From a virus, in the IMG/VR virus record IMGVR_UViG_3300006869_000060, positions 1 through 30,318 of that record: a stretch of 30,318 nucleotides of DNA. One strand, given 5' to 3'. The notes below the pieces were generated by a model, which ran no database searches, was not told the DNA's origin, and was given only the letters and a program-made list of their open reading frames with translations. The position numbers and the translations under genes were made by a program. This document shows, piece by piece, positions 16,621 through 24,076 of the stretch. Every line of letters begins with the position of its first letter. The stretch's first letter is position 1.

Positions 16621-17679
16621 TTATTTCTCTATTGTGAAAGTTAAATCCTTATCTTCGAAATATTCGATTACACCATTTCTATCTACTTTAATTTCAATAT
16701 AATAATCTCGTTGATATTCCCAATTTGTTAAATCGAGTTTAAAGAAGTTACCATTTGAATCACACGAAACTTTTGTATAATCTCCAAACGGTACAATCAC
16801 ATCTTCTGTTACTATATCTTTTATTTGGTAATAAGTAGATGATGGTAAATATTTTACATCTGTGTAAGAGTATTGATTGGTGTATGTTTTGAGAGGATAC
16901 TTCTCTCTACCGAAAACTCTGATTTCAGGTTTACTTCCACGCTTGTATCTGGTCTTTAATCTTTTGAATGTTACATGAATATCATCAGCGGTAAGTTCTG
17001 TTAAAGAGCCAGTAGAGAACGAAGAATCATCCCAACCAATTCTTAATTTAGGTTGGTAAATAGTATTTGTTTCTTTTGAAAAGAATTTTAATTGACCATA
17101 ATCATCTGTATCATTTTCTACTGCAGAATCGTGTTTTAAAATCCAACCTTCATTTGGAATTGAACCACTTAACCAAGTATTCATTGGTTCTAATACATCC
17201 ATTTCAATATCAGATGTTTCGTATGAGAATGATTGTGTTGCAACCGAACCAGTGTACCAAACACCACCCTTACCATTGAATGAACCAGAAGTTCCTTCGG
17301 CGAAATCATTACCCAACCAATTGTCAGTTGTTGTTCTTTTATTCCAAGAAACTCCATCTGTTGTAATATCATCAAAGCGAGTTCCAATTCCCATATCCCA
17401 TGATTGAGAAACTTGATATGCATAAATTGTATAATCCAACGGAATTTCACTTGATTCACACTCTCGAAGGATTAATTCGGCAGATGACATGGTTACCTCA
17501 CCACTTGTAATTAAAGTTGATAATTGAGTTGTATCAAATTTAATAAGTGAATGAGCAACATCTTTTAAGTTTCCATAATAAGTTTTAGAAACTTCTAAGA
17601 TTTCATCCAAGCCAGTATTCTGAGTTGGTTGTTGTAAGTAAATCGTTGCATCTTTGGATGCTGTTACAAAGTGATACAT
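16621..17679 (-). CDS. DNRLRE-like beta-sandwich structural protein
   Basis: This 352-residue protein begins YHFVTASKDATIYLQQPTQNTG. Further on, HSLIKFDTTQL, ILRECESSEIPLDYTIYAYQVSQSW and the closing YQPKLRIGWDD (about 210-220) match the pattern of DNRLRE domains. These are carbohydrate-associated beta-sandwiches found in surface proteins and phage tails. A second beta region (about 230-352) resembles an Ig-like fold. It is likely a tail or baseplate accessory component that could bind glycans. Its ATG at 17679 overlaps the last base of the gp6 stop, so the two are translationally coupled. Confidence 0.65.
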   Translation of the reverse strand: MYHFVTASKDATIYLQQPTQNTGLDEILEVSKTYYGNLKDVAHSLIKFDTTQLSTLITSGEVTMSSAELILRECESSEIPLDYTIYAYQVSQSWDMGIGTRFDDITTDGVSWNKRTTTDNWLGNDFAEGTSGSFNGKGGVWYTGSVATQSFSYETSDIEMDVLEPMNTWLSGSIPNEGWILKHDSAVENDTDDYGQLKFFSKETNTIYQPKLRIGWDDSSFSTGSLTELTADDIHVTFKRLKTRYKRGSKPEIRVFGREKYPLKTYTNQYSYTDVKYLPSSTYYQIKDIVTEDVIVPFGDYTKVSCDSNGNFFKLDLTNWEYQRDYYIEIKVDRNGVIEYFEDKDLTFTIEK

Positions 17680-19694
17680 TATACAACCCTCCCCTTTATG
17701 TCCTTATCAGGAAATTTTAATTCAAATACCGATGGGTCAAGTGATGGGTAAACTAATTTGTTTTTAGTTGCCGCTGAAATATTATATTTAACATTTGAAT
17801 AATTTCCACCACATTTATTAGTAACGTCACATTTTGGAACAGATTGTACTCCCTCAACTCCAGCAATTACCAATTCTAATTCAGATAAATTTATAGGTGT
17901 ATTGAATCCCCAATTATTAATATTAAAAAATTGTTTTATTTCTCTTATACAAGAGGTCATTACTTGTCTATTATTATATCCACTATACACTCTTATTTCA
18001 AAATCAACTCCAATATTTATTATGAATCCATCTAAAATATTTAGTCCATCAGTTAAAAGTCTATACTCACCTAAATAAGTTTTTACGTTTTCTTTAACTG
18101 CTCTGTTTAGATTAGTTAATTTGTTATTATTATCATATCCAAGTAGATATAAATTGATAGCAAATGGGTTATTTTTTTCATCTAAGTTAGATTTTTTACC
18201 AACTAAAAATTTATTTATTTCTTCTTGTATTTGTGATTCTGATAAGTCTTTTTCTTTTAAAGAAATAACCAAATCAGAAAATTGTTGTAGGGATTGTGGA
18301 TTTGATAATATTGAGGAAGGAGAATTATTATCCAACTCCCCATCAGGTGCACAATATGCCTTTGCAACACCACCATATTTTCCAGGTAAAGACAGTACTC
18401 TTACTTGATAATCTTTACGAGTTACCGCTCTATTTTGAGAACCAAACATTGCTAATGAATTCTCTCGTATCTCATTTATAGTTTCAGGACCTCTCCCACC
18501 TGTTGCTGGAATTTCGTTGTCTACTGCAACCGAGGATTTGCAAAATTTATATAAACTCAATTCACTTGGTGTGAATATACCGTCATCATCATCATAAGAA
18601 ATTGATTCTATTTTAACAAGTTGTCCTTTGGATACATTTGAATCAATCCCACCACCAACTAAATATGAAATTGTCATAGTTCCACTTGGGGATTGACCAT
18701 ATGATTTTGTTTTTAAAAAGTTTGATGGGTCAAATGAGTCATTTAATCTATCAATAGAAGAATTCAATCCCAAACCAACATTTTTAAAATTAGGTATTAA
18801 AGTTTCATCATCAGAAGCGGTTCCTCCTCCAAATACTATTGATGTTGTATTATCAGGATTTATTTGTTTTACAAATCTTCTTGAAGTCTTTAATACTTTT
18901 AATATGTTTGAAACAGAATCTTTAAATTGAGATAAGTCTTTGTCATATTGTTCTGTATTTGGATAATCTATATAAACCGATTCTTGTGCAAGATAAGGAA
19001 CTTCATACCACTTGTTTCCATTTGAATCTCTAACATCATGAATGTTGATTATATTAGTTTCACCAAGAGTGAATGTTTGAAATGAATCAGAAGCGTTTGC
19101 AGTAACTTCTACTGTTTTTAAAAGACCAGACAAAGCTTTAACCTGTTTTTTTACAAGATAGAATTCAGGTTTTCCATTTTCATCTCTTTGATAAATTGAA
19201 ATTTCTCTATCATAAGATTCATTAAAATCAACCAATTCAGAAGTCCTAAATGTGACTCCACTTTCAGTTGATTCTACCAACATACCTTCTTTTATTCTCA
19301 AGTAAAATCTACTATCAGGTTCGTATTCTGTATTTTGACCACTTTTAAGTTTACTTGGTACCAGTTGATATACAGAAATAGTTGTAATCGCTGGTGATGT
19401 AACTTTTGGTTTATATCCCATTATGTTTGATAAGGCCACTATGTTCTCCCTATCAGTTGCGGTTGTTATAAAAGATTCTTTTAAAGTATCATCTATATAA
19501 TAAGAAAGTACATCACCTAAGTAAGATGCCATTTCTATAAACATCATACCTGGTGATGATTCATTAAAATCTGTATATGTTTGTGGGAAATACGTTTTGG
19601 CGTATTCAACAAGATTATCTCTAAATTGATTAAAATCTTTATTAAGATAATTTATATTTCTACCACTTGTATTATTTCTTGCGTTTAAAGCCAT
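17679..19694 (-). CDS. 6: Baseplate wedge protein gp6
   Basis: This 671-residue protein is close in length to T4 gp6 (660 residues). The N-terminal block (about 16-75) with YLNKDFNQFRDNLVEYAKTY, NESSPGMMFIEMASYLGDVL and the following YYIDD is the hallmark of gp6 / baseplate J-like wedge proteins of T4-type phages. The C-terminal third contains the conserved FGSQNRAVTRKDYQVRVLSLP segment and a late IGVDFEIRVYSGYNNRQVM block. gp6 forms the continuous ring that joins the six wedges around the hub and drives the sheath-contraction signal. It follows gp25 by 3 nt, the same gene pair as the wedge core in T4-like viruses. Confidence 0.92.
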   Translation of the reverse strand: MALNARNNTSGRNINYLNKDFNQFRDNLVEYAKTYFPQTYTDFNESSPGMMFIEMASYLGDVLSYYIDDTLKESFITTATDRENIVALSNIMGYKPKVTSPAITTISVYQLVPSKLKSGQNTEYEPDSRFYLRIKEGMLVESTESGVTFRTSELVDFNESYDREISIYQRDENGKPEFYLVKKQVKALSGLLKTVEVTANASDSFQTFTLGETNIINIHDVRDSNGNKWYEVPYLAQESVYIDYPNTEQYDKDLSQFKDSVSNILKVLKTSRRFVKQINPDNTTSIVFGGGTASDDETLIPNFKNVGLGLNSSIDRLNDSFDPSNFLKTKSYGQSPSGTMTISYLVGGGIDSNVSKGQLVKIESISYDDDDGIFTPSELSLYKFCKSSVAVDNEIPATGGRGPETINEIRENSLAMFGSQNRAVTRKDYQVRVLSLPGKYGGVAKAYCAPDGELDNNSPSSILSNPQSLQQFSDLVISLKEKDLSESQIQEEINKFLVGKKSNLDEKNNPFAINLYLLGYDNNNKLTNLNRAVKENVKTYLGEYRLLTDGLNILDGFIINIGVDFEIRVYSGYNNRQVMTSCIREIKQFFNINNWGFNTPINLSELELVIAGVEGVQSVPKCDVTNKCGGNYSNVKYNISAATKNKLVYPSLDPSVFELKFPDKDIKGRVV

Positions 19695-19697
19695 TTT

Positions 19698-20126
19698 TTA
19701 CCCCTGAAACGTTATTCCTAATGTACTTATTTGTTCGTCTGTTCCAACCTTAAAAGAAACCTCTAAACCAACTTGGTTTTTATCTTTCATTTCATCAGTC
19801 GCTTCTATTGTTATTTCATCAATAGTAATATAAGGTAACCAAAAACTAACACTATCAGTTAGTGTAGTTTGTATATTTGTTTCAAAATCTTCATCAATTT
19901 GACCAAATAAAAGTTCGTGTAATCCTGTTCCAAATTCAGGTTGCATTACTCTCTCACCTTGTCTTGTTAGTAACAAATTACGAAGATTTGATTTAGCAGC
20001 TTCAAATGAAGTAAATGTTTGTTCAAACATAACATTACCTCTTTTTGTTGGCGATGAAATGCCATATGCATAAGAGTCAAACTCTTCTGTATCTAATACA
20101 ACTTTTCTACCTAACTCGTAAGCCAC
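19698..20126 (-). CDS. 25: Baseplate wedge protein gp25 (GPW/gp25 family)
   Basis: This 142-residue protein is close in length to T4 gp25 (132 residues). The core NLRNLLLTRQGERVMQPEFG (about 47-66), followed by TGLHELLFGQIDEDFE, is the family signature; this includes the EPR-like ERVMQPEFG motif that links wedge to sheath. In contractile systems gp25 connects the gp6 ring with the first sheath layer. The start codon is GTG at 20126; GGAGGA 7-12 nt upstream is a strong ribosome site lying inside the last codons of the 39-residue gene, which suggests coupled translation. Confidence 0.93.
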   Translation of the reverse strand: MAYELGRKVVLDTEEFDSYAYGISSPTKRGNVMFEQTFTSFEAAKSNLRNLLLTRQGERVMQPEFGTGLHELLFGQIDEDFETNIQTTLTDSVSFWLPYITIDEITIEATDEMKDKNQVGLEVSFKVGTDEQISTLGITFQG

Positions 20127-20129
20127 TTA

Positions 20130-20249
20130 TTATCCTCCACATTGGCACTTCCCACATCCACATTCACCATAAGCCTTTTTCTTTAAACTTTTGGTAAGTG
20201 TAAATACAGAAACACCTAACATTACTAATATGATTAAACCTTCAATCAT
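20130..20249 (-). CDS. 39-residue membrane protein with Cys-rich tail
   Basis: I read this small frame directly. It starts at ATG 20249 within a TAATG stop-start overlap with the upstream gene, and ends at TAA 20130-20132, 3 nt before gp25. The product has a hydrophobic N-terminal helix (EGLIILVMLGVSVFTL, 3-18), a basic patch TKSLKKK (19-25), then a tail ECGCGKCQCGG with four Cys at 30, 32, 35 and 37. By the positive-inside rule the tail would sit in the cytoplasm. The four closely spaced Cys could bind a metal. The tight coupling on both sides supports a real gene. No family is recognised; a role in lysis, membrane attachment of the baseplate, or tail-tip assembly would be speculation. Confidence 0.75.
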   Translation of the reverse strand: MIEGLIILVMLGVSVFTLTKSLKKKAYGECGCGKCQCGG

Positions 20250-20818
20250 TATCTTTTAAATCTTTTAACTAATTCAGAGTTATCTCTGTTTAAAACTCTA
20301 TCTAAAGCTGGTAATCCTGTCTGAACACCCAATCCACTTTTTTTAGCTCCACCACTTGTTTGTAGGTCACCATAACCCATTTGTGATGCCATTGAAGCTC
20401 TCATTCCATCTAAACCAGCTCCTGCTCCTCCTTGAGTAAACTCAACTGTTTTATCCATACTTTCATTTACTGGTTGAAATGAATCTAATACAGATTTAAC
20501 TTGTGTTCCACCCGCTCTTTGTTCTTTAGTGAATGGTTTTGTTTGATTTAGAACTTCATTTAACGCTTCATTTTTAGTGAATTGTCTTTTTGGTTGTTCT
20601 TGTCTTTCATTTTGTAATACTTGATTTGCCACTTCAAAGGGGTCTACTTCTTCACTCACCACATTTGTTGGTGTGGTTTTTTTCAAAGTTTTCATTTTAC
20701 CTTTAACGGCTTCATCAAGTATTGCTGGAAATTGTTCTTTAAGAAACTTTTCATGTTTCTTTGCTACTTCAACTTCCACTAGTGCTTTTATTACTTTTAT
20801 AAGTTGTTTGTTATCCAT
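20249..20818 (-). CDS. Unknown late protein with helical N-terminus
   Basis: This 189-residue protein has an N-terminal amphipathic helix rich in Lys/Glu/Val (about 4-50). A low-complexity Gln/Lys/Glu linker follows, then a Gly-rich section (TQGGAGAGLDGMRASMASQM, about 128-147) and a basic C-terminus (LDRVLNRDNSELVKRFKR). The composition suggests an assembly factor or scaffold rather than an enzyme. The TATTTATA box lies 26 nt before its ATG, with AAAGGAAA between, so it begins a transcript that also carries the 39-residue protein, gp25, gp6 and downstream genes. I cannot assign a T4 counterpart. Confidence 0.65.
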   Translation of the reverse strand: MDNKQLIKVIKALVEVEVAKKHEKFLKEQFPAILDEAVKGKMKTLKKTTPTNVVSEEVDPFEVANQVLQNERQEQPKRQFTKNEALNEVLNQTKPFTKEQRAGGTQVKSVLDSFQPVNESMDKTVEFTQGGAGAGLDGMRASMASQMGYGDLQTSGGAKKSGLGVQTGLPALDRVLNRDNSELVKRFKR

Positions 20819-20843
20819 TTTGTAAAATTTCCTTTTATCTTAA

Positions 20844-20851
20844 TATAAATA
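20844..20851 (-). promoter_or_regulatory. Putative late promoter box TATTTATA
   Basis: The minus strand reads GATATATTTATATTAAG, 26 nt upstream of ATG 20818, in the 47-bp gap after the 190-residue gene. It would start the wedge-protein transcript. Confidence 0.6.
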
Positions 20852-20865
20852 TATCTTTGTTAGTT

Positions 20866-21438
20866 TTATGGTAATTGATATCCAGTCAGAGTTACAACAC
20901 CAGGAGATGGTGGTAATAATGGAAAACCAGGATATAATGATGTTGTAGATACAATTGCTTGAACTGTTGTTAGGTGTGTTGTTGCATATGCAATAAATAA
21001 ATCTAAAAATTTACCACTATCATCTGTTGGGAATTCTGGTGGTGTTTCTGGCCAAGTACCCGCATTAGAAACCACTGCCGTTGTTGCTGCTATATTTTGA
21101 AATGAACCTACGGCTGGAATCGATGGTGGTATTAATTGTAAGGTTGCTCCACCCCAATATCCCAATACTGCCTTACCTAAATCTTTTATGAAAGTATGTC
21201 TATCTTTTTTAGTCAATGCTATTGAACAAGCAAGAACTACCATAGTTTCCATTAACTCTTTATTTCCTTTTTGAATTGGAAGAGGAAACCCACCAAAACC
21301 ACGAGTAACAACAGAACCAGTAATCATTGCAGAATCATATGCCTGAGTAAATTGTTTGGCAAAATCTTCTTTGGATTTTACTCCATTCGGATTACTCATA
21401 TAAGCATTCATAATGGATTTAAAACTATTCCAAGACAT
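20866..21438 (-). CDS. Unknown protein in baseplate cluster
   Basis: This 190-residue protein has a helical N-terminal half (MSWNSFKSIMNAYMSNPNGVK..., with a hydrophobic METMVVLACSIALT stretch near 63-76). The C-terminal half is Pro/Gly/Thr-rich and ends PLLPPSPGVVTLTGYQLP. The hydrophobic stretch is short and followed by charged residues, so I do not call it a membrane helix. The position between the gp5-like spike and the wedge genes suggests a hub-associated component or chaperone. The start ATG 21438 is 3 nt after the spike gene stop. No homologue is recognised. Confidence 0.6.
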   Translation of the reverse strand: MSWNSFKSIMNAYMSNPNGVKSKEDFAKQFTQAYDSAMITGSVVTRGFGGFPLPIQKGNKELMETMVVLACSIALTKKDRHTFIKDLGKAVLGYWGGATLQLIPPSIPAVGSFQNIAATTAVVSNAGTWPETPPEFPTDDSGKFLDLFIAYATTHLTTVQAIVSTTSLYPGFPLLPPSPGVVTLTGYQLP

Positions 21439-21441
21439 CTT

Positions 21442-22695
21442 TTACTCCGTAAAGTTTAAAGTTGATAGAGCATCTCTAAGTTTAGATTTAATATCATTAA
21501 AGGTTGCTCTGTTATTCGGTCCTAATGCCGTTGGTCCTGATGGTGTATTGAAAGTTTGTTGATTTATTGCATCTATAAGTTGAGTAAGTAAATCTACAAG
21601 AGTGTTACCTCTAACAATCGCTTCATTGGTATTATCAGTATTAAGTAAGATATTGCCATTACCTGTATTTACTGAAAAATTCCCATTGTTTCTATCAGTA
21701 GTAATATTTACATCATCACCAAAATCTAAATCAGCACCACCATTACCATTATCTATCGTAAACTTACCATCTGATATAAATCCATAATTTCCTTTTGAGA
21801 AGAAAATCATCTCTTGTGATTTAGCAGATAAGATAATTCTTTCAGATGATAACAACATTTGGTCAAATCCTGTATATTCTTGTGGTAATTCAAAGTTAAT
21901 TGGATTTGTTTCAAAATCAGACGAACCACCATCATCAACAGTGCCAGGTTGAAAATCGATTTTATATTTGTTAGATGAAAGTAATATCGTTGAACCATCT
22001 TTATTTACATCTTCTTCAACAGAATCAAATCTTTTTAATTTAGATAAACTTTCAGAGTTTTGTCTATTTCTTATTATAATAGTTGGTGACAATTCTTCAT
22101 CTTGATTATTGTATCCACTAAATCTAATAGATTGTCCAAATCTAGATTCAATTATTTTATCACCTTCATATTTTAATAATCTATTTACTTGGGTAGGTTC
22201 AAAATACTTACCTATTTTTTCATCATTATCTGTTGCAGATGATTTTGAAGTACCAGTAGAGGAGGTTGATGAATAGTCACCAGATGGAGATTCTTTTTCA
22301 TCTGCCTTAAAACTTCTTGTTGTTTTCCCTTCAAATGCATTTCCAACATTTAAGTCGGTTGAATTTAATCGTTTGTAATATAAACTATTTCCTAACTTTA
22401 TTAACTCAACTTCTTCATTTTTTAAAGGAAGGTCCTCGTCTGTATTAAAAGGGGGAATTGGTTCTCCTGTATATTTAAAAGAAGATTCTAAACTTTTAGT
22501 TTTTTTAACAAGAACACATCCAACAAATCTAGTATCTTTACTAGTGGAAAAATTATCAGTATCATTTATTGATAAGTCAGGAGAAGTATCATCATCTAAT
22601 ATAACATCTATAACTATTCCAGTTACACTACTAGTTCTGCTCTTTTTATTTGTTGATTTATTTTTATAGGACTGTACTAATATTTCTTTTGCCAT
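21442..22695 (-). CDS. Putative baseplate hub/spike protein (gp5-like OB fold and beta-helix)
   Basis: In this 417-residue protein, the segment about 25-115 (TGIVIDVILDDD, RFVGCVLVKKTK, PFNTDEDLPLKNEEVELIKL) has the pattern of the OB-fold domain of gp5/VgrG/gpV spikes, with the typical loops around a beta barrel. The C-terminal part (about 285-365) is a run of short beta strands in which Asn/Asp/Gly alternate with hydrophobics (SSERIILSAKSQEMIFFSK, then FTIDNGNGGADLDFG and NFSVNTGNGNILLNTDN). This is what a triple-stranded beta-helix spike looks like. It lacks the lysozyme domain found inside T4 gp5, so peptidoglycan digestion during entry would need another protein. The gene follows the 136-residue gene by 1 nt. 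Confidence 0.72.
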   Translation of the reverse strand: MAKEILVQSYKNKSTNKKSRTSSVTGIVIDVILDDDTSPDLSINDTDNFSTSKDTRFVGCVLVKKTKSLESSFKYTGEPIPPFNTDEDLPLKNEEVELIKLGNSLYYKRLNSTDLNVGNAFEGKTTRSFKADEKESPSGDYSSTSSTGTSKSSATDNDEKIGKYFEPTQVNRLLKYEGDKIIESRFGQSIRFSGYNNQDEELSPTIIIRNRQNSESLSKLKRFDSVEEDVNKDGSTILLSSNKYKIDFQPGTVDDGGSSDFETNPINFELPQEYTGFDQMLLSSERIILSAKSQEMIFFSKGNYGFISDGKFTIDNGNGGADLDFGDDVNITTDRNNGNFSVNTGNGNILLNTDNTNEAIVRGNTLVDLLTQLIDAINQQTFNTPSGPTALGPNNRATFNDIKSKLRDALSTLNFTE

Positions 22696-22696
22696 G

Positions 22697-23107
22697 TTAC
22701 TTACCTACCTTTTGTTTTAATTCTTCTATTTCGTTTGTAAGTTCATCAACCTTTAAATCTTGTTCATCGGCCACTTCTGCGATGGTTTCATCTAATTGTT
22801 TTAGAAGTTGTTCTTTTTCTTCATCAGAAAGGAATCCACTATCTCCTTCTGCTTTGTGTTGTGCACCAATGATACGTTGAGCAATTGCTGCCATCTTGAT
22901 TAAAGCATCATCGTTCTTTACTGAGGTATCAACTAAATCTTTGATGATTGGTCCAATAACTGCCATATCACCTGCGTGTCTGATTACCTTCTTCATTTCA
23001 GCAATCAGTTCTGAGATTCTTTGTTTCTTGTTTTGTTGGTTATCGTAGATATCCTTGAACAATCCACTTAGATTCTTTCCTGGAAATAATTCAAAATCTG
23101 TACTCAT
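22697..23107 (-). CDS. Helical protein of unknown function upstream of the spike gene
   Basis: This 136-residue protein appears to be almost all alpha-helical. It has a short N-terminal FELFPGKNLSGLFKDIYDNQ motif (5-24), a central hydrophobic AVIGPIIKDLVDTSV helix (about 49-63), and a C-terminal Glu/Lys/Leu coiled coil (about 95-134). There is no signal, Cys or enzyme motif. It begins the spike transcript, with a TATTTATA box 23 nt upstream and a terminator 38 nt upstream. An assembly chaperone or small structural part of the hub is a reasonable guess, but only from position. Confidence 0.65.
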   Translation of the reverse strand: MSTDFELFPGKNLSGLFKDIYDNQQNKKQRISELIAEMKKVIRHAGDMAVIGPIIKDLVDTSVKNDDALIKMAAIAQRIIGAQHKAEGDSGFLSDEEKEQLLKQLDETIAEVADEQDLKVDELTNEIEELKQKVGK

Positions 23108-23129
23108 GATTTTTATACATTATGTTGTA

Positions 23130-23137
23130 TATAAATA
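23130..23137 (-). promoter_or_regulatory. Putative late promoter box TATTTATA
   Basis: The minus strand reads GTATATTTATATAC, a near-palindrome, 23 nt upstream of ATG 23107 and 8 nt past the terminator at 23145-23174. Confidence 0.62.
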
Positions 23138-23144
23138 TACTGAA

Positions 23145-23174
23145 TAAAAAAACCTCACCGAAGTGAGGTTTTTA
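23145..23174 (-). terminator. Intrinsic terminator after the two-helix membrane gene
   Basis: On the minus strand, AACCTCAC, TTCG and GTGAGGTT form an 8-bp stem with a TTCG loop, followed by seven T. The plus strand also has five T after the stem, so it could work in both directions. The stem resembles that of the terminator at 6991-7016. Confidence 0.9.
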
Positions 23175-23201
23175 TCCAACGCGCTTATGGAAGTTGAGTC
23201 C

Positions 23202-23438
23202 TTATGATTTGTTTTTAAGGATGTGGTATAAAATGAATGCTCCTACTAAACCAAGTAGTCCTTCATTACTCAATCCACCCAAAATACTCATTAGATTATC
23301 TACTACTGAGTTATCTGGCCAGAAAGGAATCGTTGCACCTTTGAATAGTACTTCTAATACTACTCCAAGAGCGATGATACTTATACCAATTTCTGTTAAT
23401 GAGTTAGCCCAAGAGCCAATCTTTTTTAGAAATTCCAT
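23202..23438 (-). CDS. Two-helix membrane protein, holin candidate
   Basis: This 78-residue protein has two hydrophobic segments: about 14-34 (LTEIGISIIALGVVLEVLFKG) and about 57-74 (SNEGLLGLVGAFILYHIL). They are separated by a polar turn with PFWPDNS, and the protein has a charged start (MEFLKKIG) and a Lys-rich end (KNKS). The size and topology fit small phage holins, and its place among late genes fits lysis timing. No residue proves the function, so another small inner-membrane role remains possible. GGAGATAATTT precedes the ATG and is a good ribosome site. A terminator follows 28 nt after the stop. Confidence 0.65.
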   Translation of the reverse strand: MEFLKKIGSWANSLTEIGISIIALGVVLEVLFKGATIPFWPDNSVVDNLMSILGGLSNEGLLGLVGAFILYHILKNKS

Positions 23439-23592
23439 AAATTATCTCCTTTGTTTTGGTTAAGCAATCTATAACTTTTTCATATTACAAAACATTGGGA
23501 TATCCATCAAATAACTATGAAAAGTCCATAAAAAAATTAGCTAATATATATGGAATCCTCAATTATCGTTTGTATTTAATAAAATATATATG
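23439..23592 (-). other. Long AT-rich leader before the holin-candidate gene
   Basis: There are about 150 bases without a supportable gene between a terminator and the ATG at 23438. On the minus strand CATATATATT occurs twice, about 40 nt apart. The only ATG frames are 12 codons or less without a ribosome site. No exact TATTTATA box is present; TATATTTTATT near 23577 is a weaker relative. The promoter for the 78-residue gene is therefore not settled. Confidence 0.4.
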
Positions 23593-23621
23593 AAAAAAAA
23601 CCCACCGAGTTGGTGGGTTTT
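23593..23621 (-). terminator. Intrinsic terminator after the secreted-protein gene
   Basis: On the minus strand, AACCCACC, a 5-nt loop and GGTGGGTT form an 8-bp stem, followed by a run of T (about eight). It ends a single-gene unit and starts a few bases after the stop at 23627. Confidence 0.9.
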
Positions 23622-23626
23622 AGATT

Positions 23627-23959
23627 TTAGTTAGATGCGATTCTTTCTTCTAATCTCGCAATCTTTAATTCTAATTGTTTGATTTTGATTTGTTCTGAGG
23701 TAAACTTTCTACCATCTTTTAATTCAATCCAAACCATTTGTCCATTGTCATACTCGGCAGATGCATAGTGATGTTTCCATATACCATGTCTTAACCATTT
23801 ACCATCTTTCTTGATGAAGTAACCTGTTTGACAATCTTGTTTGTACTTTTTTATTTCTCCTTCTGAAGTTTGGGAGAAAATTGGTGTACTAAATAGTGCT
23901 AATAAAAGAATACACACTATCTTAACCATTTTTACTAAAAGTAAATGTTGTGTTCTCAT
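23627..23959 (-). CDS. Secreted or periplasmic small protein
   Basis: This 110-residue protein has an N-terminal signal peptide: a basic start, a hydrophobic core VKIVCILLLALFSTPIFS (about 12-29) and a likely cleavage just after SQT. The mature part has YFIKKDGKWLRHGIWKHHY (about 47-65) and VWIELKDGRKF, reminiscent of the repeated W-x-x-G-x-W/Y strands of MORN/YwqK-like bacterial proteins. A short Lys/Glu coiled coil (about 90-108) closes it. A phage protein sent across the inner membrane could act in lysis (a spanin-like or lysis-regulating role) or in superinfection exclusion; the sequence does not decide. It is a single-gene late unit with a TATTTATA box 17 nt upstream and a terminator after it. 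An internal ATG at 23929 is a possible alternative start. Confidence 0.65.
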   Translation of the reverse strand: MRTQHLLLVKMVKIVCILLLALFSTPIFSQTSEGEIKKYKQDCQTGYFIKKDGKWLRHGIWKHHYASAEYDNGQMVWIELKDGRKFTSEQIKIKQLELKIARLEERIASN

Positions 23960-23975
23960 AGGTATTCCTCTTTAT

Positions 23976-23983
23976 TATAAATA
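23976..23983 (-). promoter_or_regulatory. Putative late promoter box TATTTATA
   Basis: The minus strand reads TGTATTTATAATAAAGAGG, 17 nt upstream of ATG 23959. Four phased AATGTTAA-like repeats lie immediately upstream of it. Confidence 0.62.
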
Positions 23984-23987
23984 CACC

Positions 23988-24027
23988 AATGTTAAGAAAA
24001 TGTTATGTAATGTTAATTTAGTGTTAA
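23988..24027 (-). repeat. Four helically phased AATGTTAA-type repeats, putative regulatory site
   Basis: On the plus strand, AATGTTAA (23988), AATGTTAT (23999), AATGTTAA (24009) and AGTGTTAA (24020) recur every 11, 10 and 11 bp, one helical turn each. The set ends 4 bp upstream of the TATTTATA box of the secreted-protein gene. Such in-phase spacing suggests a protein binding along one face of the DNA, as an activator or repressor array. The gene concerned has its own terminator, so its regulation may be separate. Confidence 0.5.
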
Positions 24028-24044
24028 GTTAAAGTGGAATTTAT

Positions 24045-24076
24045 ATAAAAAACCAAACCCACCTATTGGTGGGTTT
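24045..24076 (-). terminator. Intrinsic terminator of the gp55-carbamoyltransferase transcript
   Basis: On the minus strand, AAACCCACC, a 4-nt loop and GGTGGGTTT form a 9-bp stem, followed by GGTTTTTTATA. It lies about 110 nt after the carbamoyltransferase stop; the intervening bases hold no supportable gene. Confidence 0.85.
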
